Shown here one piece after another: positions 28,201 to 39,800 of a stretch of 64,000 nt of DNA. The translations under genes and the position numbers were made by a program. Every line of letters begins with the position of its first letter. Within the stretch, counting starts at the first letter, position 1. The notes under the pieces were generated by a model. That model was given only the letters and a program-made list of their open reading frames with translations. It was not told the origin of the DNA and did not search any database. The stretch is from Pleodorina starrii (lineage: Eukaryota; Chlorophyta; Chlorophyceae; Chlamydomonadales; Volvocaceae), in contig BRXU01000024.1 of assembly GCA_030267565.1 (NCBI GenBank), forward strand, positions 1 through 64,000, written 5' to 3'.

Positions 28201-30811
28201 CCGAAGGCCCCCGGAGGCCCCCAAAGTCCCCCGAAGGCCCCCGGAGGCCCCCGGAGGCCCCCGGAGGCCCCCGAAGGCCCCCGAAGGCCCCCAAAGGCCT
28301 TCGAAGGCCCCGAAGGCCCCCTAAGGCCCCCTTCGGCCCCCAGAGGCCCCCGAAGGCTCCCGGAGGCCCCCGATGGCATCATAGGGCCCCGATGGCCCCC
28401 GGAGGCCCCCAAAGGCCCCCGAAGGCCCCCGCAGGCCCCCAGAGGCCCCCGATGGCATCATAGGGCCCCCGAAAGCCCCCGGAGGCCCCCAAAGGCCCCC
28501 GAAGGCCCCCGGAGGCTTCCGGAGGCCCCCTTCGGCCCCCGAAGGCCCCCGCAGGCCCCCGATGGCATCATAAGGCCCCCGAAGGCCCCCGGAGGCTTCC
28601 AAAGGCCCCCGAAGGCCCCCGGAGGCTACCGGAGGCCCCCTTCGGCCCCATTCGGCCCCCGGAGGCCCCCGAAGGCCCCCGAAGGCCCCCGAAGGCCCCC
28701 TTCGGCCCCCGGAGGCCCCCTTCGGCCCCGGGAGGCCCCCTTCGGCCCCCTTAGGCCCCCGAAGGCCCCTGAAGGCCCCCTTAGGCCCCCTTCGGCCCCC
28801 GAAGGCCCCCGGAGGCCCCCGGAGGCCCCCGGAGGCCCCCGAAGGCCCCCGGAGGCCCCCAAAGGCCCCCGAAGGCCCCGGAGGCCCCCTAAGGCCCCCT
28901 AAGGCCCACCCCTCAAGGCCCCCGGAGGCCCCCGGAGGCCCCCGATGGCATCATAGGGCCCCCGAAGGCCCCCGCAGGCCCCCGCAGGCCCCCGATGGCG
29001 TCGTAAGGCCACCTAAGGCCCCCGGAGGCCCCCGAAGGCCCCCGAAGGCTCCCGGAGGCCCCCGGAGGCCCCCTTCGGCCCCCTTCGGCCCCCTTCGGCC
29101 CCCTTAGGCCCCCGAAGGCCCCTGAAGGCCCCCGGAGGCCCCCTTAGGCCCCCGGAGGCCCCCTTACGCCCCCTTCGGCCCCCTTAGGCCCCCATAGGGC
29201 CCCTTAGGCCCCCTTAGGCCCCCTTAGGCCCCCTTAGGCCCCCTTCGGCCCCCTTAGGCCCCCGAAGGCCCCTGAAGGCCCCCGGAGGCCCCCGGAGGCC
29301 CCCGGAGGCCCCCTTAGGCCCCCTTAGGCCCCCTTAGGCCCCCTTAGGCCCCCTTAGGCCCCCTTAGGCCCCCTTAGGCCCCCTTAGGCCCCCGGAGGCC
29401 CCCGGAGGCCCCCGGAGGCCCCCGGAGGCCCCCGGAGGCCCCCGGAGGCCCCCTTAGGCCCCCGAAGGCCCCCGATGGCATCGTAAGGCCACCTAAGGCC
29501 CCCGGAGGCCCCCGAAGGCCCCCGGAGGCCCCCGGAGGCCCCCGATGGCATCATAGGGCCCCCGAAGGCCCCCGCAGGCCCCCGCAGGCCCCCGATGGCA
29601 TCGTAAGGCCCCCGAAGGCCCCCGGAGGCCCCCAAAGGCCCCCGAAGGCCCCCGGAGGCTACCGGAGGCCCCCTTCGGCCCCCTTCGGCCCCCGGAGGCC
29701 CCCGAAGGCCCCCGAAGGCTCCCGGAGGCCCCCGGAGACCCCTAAAGGCCCCCGGAGGCCCCCTTCGGCCCCCGAAGGCCCCCTTAGGCCCCCGGAGGCC
29801 CCCGGAGACCCCCCAAGGTCCCCGGAGGCCCCCGAAGGCCCCCGCAGGCCCCCGCAGGCCCCCGGAGGCCCCCGGAGGGCCCCGGAGGCCCCCGGAGGCC
29901 CCCGGAGACCCCTAAAGGCCCCCGGAGGCCCCCTTCGGCCCCCGAAGGCCCCCTTAGGCCCCCGGAGGCCCCCGGAGGCCCCCGAAGGCCCCCGGAGGCC
30001 CCCGAAGGCCCCCGAGGCCCCCGCAGGCCCCCGAAGGCCCCCGAGGCCCCGGAGGCCCCCGGAGGCCCCCGAAGGCCCCCGGAGGCCCCCAGGCCCCCGA
30101 AGGCCCCCGGAGGCCCCCGGAGGCCCCCAAGGCCCCCGGAGGCCCCGAAGCCCCCCGAAGCCCCCGCAGGCCCCCGGAGGCCCCCGGAGGCCCCCGAAGG
30201 CCCCCGGAGGCCCCCGGACGCCCCCGGAGGGCCCCCGGAGGCCCCCCGGAGGCCCCCGATGGACATCATAAGGCCCCCGATGGCCCCCGGAGGGCCCCCG
30301 GAGGCCCCCTAAGGCCCCCGAAGGCCCCCGGAGGCCCCCGGAGGACCCCTTAGGCCACCGAGGCCCACCCGATGGCAATTATAAGGCCCCCCGTAGGCCC
30401 CCGGAGGCCCCCAAAGTCCCCCGAGGCCCCCGGAGGCCCCCGGAGGCACCCGGAGGCCCCCGATGGAACCGTTGGCCCCCTATGGCCTTCGAAGGGACCC
30501 GAAGGCCCCCTAAGGCACCCTTCGGCCCCCAGTGCCCCCGAAGGCTCCCGGTGGCCCCCAGATGGCATCATAGGCCCCGATGGCACCCCCCGGAGGCCCC
30601 CCAAAGGCCCCCGAAGGCCCCCCGGAGGCCCCCAGAGGCCCCCGATGGCATCATAGGGCCCCCGAAAGCCCCCGGAGGCCCCCAAAGGCCCCCGAAGGCC
30701 CCCGGAGGCTTCCGGAGGCCCCCTTAGGCCCCCGAAGGCCCCCGGAGGCCCCCGATGGCATCATAAGGCCCCCGAAGGCCCCCGGAGGCTTCCAAAGGCC
30801 TCCGGGCCCCC
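19269..30811 (-). repeat. Inner decamer array, left half (C-rich on plus strand)
   Basis: About 11.5 kb of 10-bp units (GGCCCCCGAA / GGCCCCCGGA and variants with TTA, GCA and TTC). 20-bp units carrying GATGGCATCATA are interspersed. Higher-order copies are visible: blocks starting 20,335, 20,935 and 21,684; 22,490-23,033 repeated at 24,078-24,621; and about 27,345-27,855 repeated at 29,386-29,896. Eight identical TTA-type units run 29,311-29,390. Long open frames here (for example 24,577-27,057 minus) are low-complexity and occur in several frames at once. Confidence 0.95.
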
Positions 30812-30878
30812 GGGGCCTTCGGGGGCCTTTGGAAGCCTCCGGGGGCCTTCGGGGGCCTTATGATGCCATCGGGGGCCT
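30746..30878. repeat. Central palindromic axis of the array
   Basis: Arm 30,746-30,799 is an exact 54-nt reverse complement of 30,825-30,878, with a 25-nt GC-rich spacer. The polarity of the decamer array flips here, and the hairpin includes the GATGGCATCATA and TTCCAAAGGC variants on both sides. Outside the 54 nt the two sides remain similar but differ in unit order. Confidence 0.92.
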
Positions 30879-33800
30879 GCGGGGGCCTTCGGGGGCCGAA
30901 GGGGGACTACGGTGGCCTGAGGGGGCCTTCGGGGGCCTGAGGGGGCCTCCGGGGGCTTGCGGGGGCCCTTGAGCCATCGGGGGCCTCTGGGGGCCTGCGG
31001 GGGCCTTCGGGGGCCTTAGGGGGCCTCCGGGGGCCATCGGGGCCCTCTGGGGCCTGCGGGGGCCGCCGGGGGCCTAAGGGGGCGTCCGGGGGCCTCATGG
31101 GGCCTTCGTGGGCCTTCGGGGGCCTTGGGGAACCTCCGGGGGCCTTCGGGGGCCTTCGGGGGCCTCCGGGGGCCTCCGGGGGCCTCCGGGGGCCTCCGGG
31201 GGCCTTCGGGGGCCTCCGGGGGCCTTCGGGGGCCTTACGATGCCATCGGGGGCCTTCGGGGGCCTAAGGGGGCCTCCGGGGGCCTCCGGGGGCCTCCCGG
31301 GGCCGAAGGGGGCCTCCGGGGGCCTCCGGGAGCCTTCGGGGGCCTTCGGGGGCCTCCGGGGGCCTCCGGGGGCCTCCGGGGGCCTCCGGGGGCCTCCGGG
31401 GGCCTTCGGGGGCCTCCGGGGGCCTCCGGGGGCTTCCGGGGGCCTCCAGGGGCCTTCGTGGGCCTCCGGGGGCCTTCGGGGGTTCAGGGGCCTCCGGGGG
31501 CCTTCGGGGGCTTCCGGGGGCCTCCGGGGGCCTCCGGGGGCCTCCGGGGGGCTCCGGGGCCTGCGGTGGCCTCTGGGGGCCTTCGGGGGCCTCCGGGGGC
31601 CTCCGGGGCCTTCGGGGGCCTCCGGGGGCCTCCGGGGGCCTCGGGGGCCTTCGGGGGCCGGGGGCCTCCGGGGGCCTTAGGGGCTTTCGGGGGCCTCCGG
31701 GGGCCTCCGGGGGCCTCCGGGGGCCTCCGGGGGCCTGCGGGGGCCTGCGGGGGCCTTCGGGGGCCTCCGGGGCCTTGGGGGGTCTTCGTAGGCCTCCGGG
31801 GGCCTAAGGGGGCCTTCGGGGGCCGAAGGGGGCCTCCGGGGGCCTTTAGGGGTCTCCGGGGGCCTCCGGGAGCCTTCGGGGGCCTTCGGGGGCCTCCGGG
31901 GGCCTCCGGGGGTCTCCGGGGGCGTCCGGGGGCCTCCGGGGGCGTTCGGGGGCCTTCGGGGGCCTTTGGGGGCCTCCGGGGGCCTTCGGGGGCCTTATGA
32001 TGCCATCGGGGGCCTGCGGGGGCCTGCGGGGGCCTCCGGGGGCCGTCGGGGGCCTCCGGGGGCCTCCGGGGGCCTTCGGGGGCCTCCGGGGGCCTTAGGT
32101 GGCCTTACGATGCCATCGGGGGCCTTCGGGGGCCTCCGGGGGCCTCCGGGGGCCTCCGGGGGCCTCCGGGGGCCTCCGGGGGCCTCCGGGGGCCTCCGGG
32201 GGCCTCCGGGGGCCTACGGGGGCCTCCGGGGGCCTCCGGGGGCCTCCGGGGGCCTACGGGGGCCTAAGGGGGCCTCCGGGGGCCTCCGGGGGCCTCCGGG
32301 GGCCTTCGGGGGCCTTCGGGGGCCTCAGGGGGCCTACGGGGGCCTAAGGGGGCCTACGGGGGCCTCCGGGGGCCTCCGGGGGCCTCCGGGGGCCTCCGGG
32401 GGCCTCAGGCGGCCTCCGGGGGCCTTCGGGGGCCTCCGGGGGCTTGCGGGGGCCTTCGGGGCCCTCGGGGGCCCCACGGGGGCCGCCGGGGCCTCCGGGG
32501 GCCTCCGGGGGCCTTCGGGGGCCTTCGGGGGCCTCCGGGGGCCTTCGGGGGCCTTACGGGGCCTCGGGGGCCTCGGGGGCCTGCGGGGGCCTTCGGGGGC
32601 CCTATCCGGGGGCCCCCGGGGGCCTCAGGCGGCCTGCGGGGGCCTCCGGGGGCCTTCGGGGGCCTTCCGGGGGCCTTCGGGGGCCTTTGGGGGCCTCCGG
32701 GGGCCTTCGGGGGCCTCCGGGGGCCTCCGGGGGCCTCCGGGGGCCTCGGGGGCCTCGGGGGCCTCAGGGGCCTTCGGGGGCCTCGGGGGCCGAGGGGGCC
32801 TCCGGGGCCTAGGGGGCCTCCGGGGGCCGCGGGGGCCTCCGGGGGCCGACGGGGGCCTCCGGGGGCCTCCGGGGGCCTTCGGGGGCCTCCGGGGGCCTCC
32901 GGGGGCCTTCGGGGGCCTTCGGGGGCCTCCGGGGGCCTTCGGGGGCCTTATGATGCCATCGGGGGCCTGCGGGGGCCTGCGGGGGCCTAAGGGGGCCTCC
33001 GGGGGCCTCCGGGGGCCTTCGGGGGCCTTTGGGGGCCTCCGGGGGCTTTCGGGGGCCCTATGATGCCATCGGGGGCCTCTGGGGGCCTGCGGGGGCCTTC
33101 GGGGGCCTTTGGGGGCCTCCGGGGGCCATCGGGGCCCTATGATGCCATCGGGGGCCTCCGGGAGCCTTCGGGGGCCTCTGGGGGCCGAAGGGGGCCTTAG
33201 GGGGCCTTCGGGGCCTTCGAAGGCCTTTGGGGGCCTTCGGGGGCCTTCGGGGGCCTCCGGGGGCCTCCGGGGGCCTCCGGGGGCCTTCGGGGGACTTTGG
33301 GGGCCTCCGGGGGCCTTCGGGGGCCTTATAATGCCATCGGGGGCCTTCGGGGGCCTAAGGGGGCCTCCGGGGGCCTCCGGGGGCCTTCGGGGGCCTAAGG
33401 GGGCCTCCGGGGGCCTCCGGGGGCCTTCGGGGGCCTTATGATGCCATCGGGGGCCTCCGGGGGCCTCCGGGGGCCTCCGGGGGCGTCCGGGGGCCTCCGG
33501 GGGCCTTCGGGGGCCTCCGGGGGCCTCCGGGGGCCTGCGGGGGCCTGCGGGGGCCTTCGGGGGCCTCCGGGGGCCTTGGGGGGTCTCCGGGGGCCTCCGG
33601 GGGCCTTCAGGGGCCTTCGGGGGCCTTCGGGGGCCGAAGGGGGCCTCCGGGGGCCTTCGGGGGCCTCCGGGGGCCTTCGGGGGCCTCCGGGGGCCTTCGG
33701 GGGCCTCCGGGGGCCTGCGGGGGCCTTCGGGGGCCTCCGGGCCTGGGGGCCTCCGGGGGCCTCCGGGGGCCTCCGGTGGCCTCCGGGGGCCGCCGGGGGC

Positions 33801-36800
33801 CTCCGGGGGCCTTAGGGGGCCTCCGGGGGCCTCCGGGGGCCTCCGGGGGCCTTCGGGGGCCTTCGGGGGCCTCCGGGGGCCTCCGGGGGCCGCAGGGGGC
33901 CTCCGGTTGCCTCCGGGGGCCTCCGGGGGCCTTCGGGGGCCTCCGGGGGCCTTAGGTGGCCTTACGATGCCATCGGGGGCCTGCGGGGGCCTGCGGGGGC
34001 CTGCGGGGGCCCTATGATGCCATCGGGGGCCTCCGGGGGCCTCCGGGGGCCTCCGGGGGCCTCCGGGGGCCTTAGGGGGCCTCAGGGGGCCTTAGGGGGC
34101 CTCCGGGGGCCTTAGGGGGCCTCCGGGGGCCTTAGGGGGCCTGCGGGGGCCTTCGGGGGCCTCCGGGGGCCTTCGGGGGCCGTCGGGGGCCTAAGGGGGC
34201 CTACGGGGGCCTACGGGGGCCTACGGGGGCCTCGGGGCCTCGGGGGCCTCGGGGGCCTCGGGGCCTCGGGGGCCTCCGGGGGCCTCGGGGGCCTCCGGGG
34301 GCCTTCGGGGGCCTTCGGGGGCCTCGGGGGCCGAGGGGGCCTCGGGGGCCTTCGGGGGCCTCGGGGGCCTCGGGGGCCTATGGGGGCCTCGGGGGCCGAA
34401 GGGGCTCGGGGGCCTCCGGGGGCCTACGGGGGCCTCCGGGGGCCTACGGGGGCCTTCGGGGGCCTAGGGGGCCTCGGGGGCCTGGGGGCCTTCGGGGGCC
34501 TCCGGGGGCCTCCGATGGCCTCCGGGGGCCTCCGGGGGCCATCGGGGGCCTCCGGGGGCCATCGGGGTCTTCGGGGGCCTCTGGGGCCTCCGGGGGCCAT
34601 CGGGGTCTTCGGGGGCCTCTGGGGGCCTCCGGGGGCCTCCGGGGGCCTTCGGGGGCCTTCGGGGGCCTTGGGGGGCCTCTGGGGGCCGTCGGGGGCCTTC
34701 GGGGGCCTCCGGGGGCCTTCGGGGCTCCGGGGGCCTTCGGGAGCCTTCGGGGTCTTCGGGGGCCTCTGGGGGCCTCCGGGGGCCATCGGGGGCCTCCGGT
34801 GGCCTACGCGGGCCTCCGGGGGCTCCTGGGGCCTCCGGGGGCCTTCGGGGGCCTTCGGGGGCCTTCGGGGGCCTTCGGGGGCCTCCGGGGGCCTCGGGGG
34901 CCTCCGGGGGCCTTTGGGGGCCTTTGGGGGCCTCCGATGGCCTCCAGGGGCCTCTGATGTCCGTCGGGGGCCCTCGGGGTCTTCGGGGGCGTCTGGGGGC
35001 CTCCGGGGGCCATCGGGGGCCTTCGGGGGCCTCCGGGGGCCATCGGGGTCTTCGGGGGCCTCTGGGGCCTCCGGGGGCCATCGGGGTCTTTGGGGGCCTC
35101 TGGGGGCCTCCGGGGGCCATCGGGGGCCTTCGGGGGCCTCCCGAGGCCTTCGGGGGCCTCCGGTGGCCTTCGGGGGCCTCCGGGGGCCTTTGGGGGCATT
35201 TGGGGGCCTCCGGGGGCCTTCGGGGGCCTCCGGGGGCCTCCGGGGGCCTCCGGGGGCCTTCGGGGGCCTTCGGGGGCCTCCGGGGGCCTTCGGGGGCCTT
35301 GCGACGCCATCGGGGGCCTTCGGGGGCCGAAGGGGGCCTCCGGGGGCCTCCGGGGGCCATCGGGGTCTTCGGGGGCCTCTGGGGGCCTTCGGGGGCCATC
35401 GGGGGCCTTCGGGAGCCTTCGGGGGCCTTCGGGGGCCTCCGGGGGCCTCCGGGGGCCTCCGGGGGCCTTCGGGGGCCTCCGGGGGCCTCCGGGGGCCTCC
35501 GGGGCCGTCGGGGGCCTTCGGGGGCCTCCGGGGGCCTTCGGGGGCCTCCGGGGGCCTCAGGTGGCCTCCGGGGGCCTTCGGGGGCCTTCGGGGGCCTCCG
35601 GGGGCCTTCGGGGGCCTCCGGGGGCCTCCGGGGGCCTTCGGGGGCCTCCGGGGGCCTTCGGGGGCCTCCGGGGGCCTTCGGGGGCCTCCGGGGGCCTTCG
35701 GGGGCCTCCGGGGGCCTCCGGGGGCCTCCGGGGGCCTCCGGGGGCCTTCGGGGGCCTTCGGGGGCCTCCGGGGGCCTTCGGGGGCCTTCGGGGGCTTCCG
35801 GGGGCCTCCGGGGGCCTCCGGGGGCCTCCGGGGGCCTTCGGGGGCCTCCGGGGGCCTCCGGGGGCCTTCGGGGGCCTCCGGGGGCCTTCGGGGGCCTCCG
35901 GGGGCCTTCGGGGGCCTCCGGGGGCCTCCGGGGGCCTCCGGGGGCCTCCGGGGGCCTCCGGTGGACTTCGGGGGCCTCCGGGGGCCTCCGATGGCCTCCG
36001 GTGGCCTTCGGGGGCCTCCAGGGGCGTTGGGGGCCTCCGGGGGCCTCCGATGGCCTCGGGGGCCTCGGGGGCTTGCGGGGGCCTTCGGGGGCCTGCGGGG
36101 CCCTCCAGGGGCCTGGGGGGCCTTCGGGGGCCTGCCTCCGGGGGCCTTCGGGGGCCTCTGGGGGCCATCGGGGGCTTGCGGGGGCCTCCGGGGGCCTGGG
36201 GGGGCCTTCGGGGGCCTCCGGGGGCTTGCGGGAGCCTTCGGGGGCCTCCGGGGGCCTTCGGGGGCCTTCGGGGGCCTGCGGGAGCCTGCGGGGGCCTGCG
36301 GGGGCCTCCAGGAGCCTTGGGGGTCTTCGGGGGCCTCCGGGGGCCTTCGGGGGCCTCCGGGGGCCTTCGGGGGCCTTCGGGGGCCTCGGGGGCCTTCGGG
36401 GGCCTCCGGGGGCCTCCGGGGGCCTTCGGGGGCCTTCGGGGGCCTCCGGGGGCCTCCGGGGGCCTTCGGGGGCCTCCGGGGGCCTCCGGGGGCCTCCGGG
36501 GGCCTTCGGGGGCCTCCGGAGGCCTTGGGGGACCATCAGGGGTCTTCGGGGGCCTCCGGGGGCCTCCGGGGGCCTCGGGGGCCTCCGGGGGCCTCCGGGG
36601 GCCTCGGGGGCCTCCGGGGGCCATCGGGGGCCTTGGCCTCGGGGGCCTCGGGGGCCTCGTGGGCCCTCGGGGGCCTCCGGGGGCCTCCGGGGGCCTTCGG
36701 GGGCCTTCGGGGGCCTCCGGGGGCCTTCGGGGGCCTCCGGGGGCCTCCGGGGGCCTCCGGGGGCATTTGGGGGCCTTCGGGGGCCTCCGGGGGCCTTCGG

Positions 36801-39800
36801 GGGCCTTCGGGGGCCTCCGGGGGCCTCCGGGGGCCTCCGGGGGCCTCCGGGGGCCTCCGGGGGCTTCCGGGGGCCTTCGGGGGCCTCCGGGGGCCTCGGG
36901 GGGCCTACGGGGGGGTGCGGGGGCCTCCGGGGGCCTGCGGGGGCCTTCGGGGGCCTCCGGGGGCCTTCGGGGGCCTCCGGGGGCCTTCGGGGGCCTTCGG
37001 GGGCCTTCGGGGGCCTTCGGGGGCCTCCGGGGGCCTTCGGGGGCCTTCGGGGGCCTTCGGGGGCCTTCGGGGGCCTCCGGGGGCCTCCGGGGGCCTCCGA
37101 TGGCCTCCGGTGGCCTTCGGGGGCCTCCGGGAGCCTTCGGGGTCTTCGGGGGCCTCTGGGGGCCTCAGGGGGCCATCAGGGGCCTTCGGGAGCCTTCGGG
37201 GGTCTCCGGGGGCCTTCGGGGGCCTCCGGTGGCCTTCGGGGGCCGCCGGGAGCCTGCGGGGGCCTGCCTGCGGGGGCCTGCGGGGGCCTTCGGGGGCCTC
37301 CGGGGGCCTCCGGGGGCCTCCGGGGGCCTCCGGGGGCCTCCGGGGGCCTTCGGGGGCCTCCGGGGGCCTTCGGGGGCCTTCGGGGGCCTTCGGGGGCCTT
37401 CGGGGGCCTCCGGGGGCCTCCGGGGGCCTTTGGGGGCCTTCGGGGGCCTCCGGGGGTCTTCGGGGGCCTCCGGGGGCCTCCGGGGGCCTCCGAGGGCCTC
37501 CGGGGGTCTCCGGGGGCCTCCGGGGGCCTTCGGGGGCCTCCGGGGGCCTCCGGGGGCCTTCGGGGGCCTCCGGGGGCCTTCGGGGGCCTCCGGGGGCCTC
37601 GGGGGCCTCGGGGGCCTTCGGGGGCCTCGGGGGTCTTCGGGGGCCTTCGGGGGCCTCCGGGGGCCTTCGGGGGCATCGGGGGGCCTTCGGGGCCTCGGGG
37701 GGCCTCCGGGGGCATTTGGGGGCCTTCAGGTGCCTCCGGGGGCCTTCGGGGGCCTTCAGGGGCCTCCGGGGGCCTCCGGGGGCCTCCGGGGGCCTCCGGG
37801 GGCCTTCGGGGGCCTTCGGGGGCCTCCGGGGGCCTTCGGGGGCCTTCGGGGGCCTTCGGGGGCCTTAGGGGTCCACCGGGGGCGTTTAGGGGCCTCCGGG
37901 GGCCTGCGGGGGCCTGCGGGGGCCTTCGGGGGCCTCCGGGGGCTTGCGGGGGCCTTCGGGGGCCTGCGGGGCCCTTCGGGGGCCTCCGGGGCCTTCGGGG
38001 GCCTCTGGGGGCCTTCGGGGGCTTTCGGGGGCCTCCGGGGGCCTCCGGGGGCCTCCGGGGGCCTCCGGGGGCCTTCGGGGGCCTTCGGGGGCCTCCGGGG
38101 GCCTCCGGGGGCCTTCGGGGGCCTACGGTGGCCTCCGTGCGCCGTCGGGGGCCTTCGGGGGCCTCCGGGGGTCTTCGGGGGCCTTCGGGGGCCTTCTGGG
38201 GCCTTCGGGGGCCTCCGGGGGCCCAAGGTCCTCCGGGGGCCTTCGGGGGCCTTCGGGGGCCTCCGGGGGCCTTCGGGGGCCTTCGGGGGCCTCCGGGGGC
38301 CTACGGGGGCCTTCGGGGGCCTTCGGGGGCCTTCGGGGGCCATCGGGGGCCTTCGGTGGCCTTCGGGGGTCTCCGGGGGCCTCCGGGGGCCTCCGGGGGC
38401 CTCCGGTGGTCTTCGGGGGCCTCCGGTGGCAATCGGGGGCCTTCGGGGGCCTCCGGGGGCCTTCGGGGGCCTCCGGTGGCCTTCGGGGGCCTCCGGGGGC
38501 CTTCGGGGGCCTCCGGGGGCCTTCGGGGGCCTTCGGGGGCCTTCGGGGGCCTTCGGGGGCCTCCGGGGGCCTCCGGAGGCCTTCGGGGGCCATCGGGGGC
38601 CTTTTGGGGCCTTTTGGGGCCTCCGGAGGCCTACGGGGGCCATCGGGGGTGTTCGGGGGCCTCCGGGGGCATTTGGGGGTCTCCGGGGGCCTCCGGGGGC
38701 CTCCGGGGGCCTTCGGGGGCCTCCGGGGGCCTCCGGGGGCCTTCGGGGGCCTTCGGGGGCCTCCGGGGGCCTCCGGGGGCCTTCGGGGGCCTCCGGGGGC
38801 CTTCGGGGGCCGTCGGGGGCCTTCGGGGGCCTTCGGGGCCCTTGGGGCCTCGGGGGCCTCCGGGGGCCTTCGGGGGCCTGCGGGGGGCCTTCGGGGGCCT
38901 CCGGGGGCCTTCGGGGGCCTTCGGGGGCCTTCGGGGGCCTCCGGGGGCCTTCGGGGGCCTCCGGGGGCCTCCGGGGGCCTCCGGGGGCTTGCGGGAGCCT
39001 TCGGGAGCCTTCGGGGGCCTCCGGGGGCCTCCGAGGGCCTGCGGGGGCCTGCGGGGGCCTTCGGGGGCCTCCGGGGGCCTTCGATGGCCTCGGGGGCCTC
39101 CGGGGGCCTTCGGGGGCCTCGGGGGCCGAGGGGGCCTTCGGGGGCCTTCGGGGGCCTCCGGGGGCCTCGGGGGCCTTCGGGGCCTTCGGGGGCCTCGGGG
39201 GCCGAGGGGGCCGGGGTCTCGGGGGCCTCCGGGGGCCTCCGGGGGCCTTCGGGGGCCTTCGGGGGCCTTCGGGGGCCTCGGGGGCCTCCGGGGCCTGCGG
39301 GGGCCTGCGGGGGCCTACGGGGGCCCTCTGTTGCCAACGGGGGCCTCTGGGGGCCTCCGGGGGCCATCGGGGGCCTTCGGGAGCCTTCGGGGGCCTCCGG
39401 GGGCCTTCGGGGGCCTCCGGTGGCCTTGTGGGCCTCCGGGGGCCTCCGGGGGCCTTCGGGGGCCTCCGGTGGACTTCGGGGGCCTCCGGTGGCCTTCGGG
39501 GCCTCCGGGGTCCTCCGAGGGCCTCCGGGGGCCTGCGGGGGCCTTCGGGGGCCCTGAGCCTCGGGGGCCTCCGGGGGCCTCCGGGGGCCTTCGGGGGCCT
39601 TCGGGGGCCTTCGGGGGCCTCCGGGGCCTTCGGGGGCCTCCGGGGGCCGTCGGGGGCCTCCGGGTGCCTTCGGGGCCTTCGAGGGCCTTCGGGGGCCTCG
39701 GGGGGCCTTCGGGGGCCTCCGGGGGCCTCCGGGGGCCGTCGGGGGCCTTCGGGGGCCTACGGGGGCCTCCGGGGGCCTTCGGGGGCCTCCGGGGGCCTCC

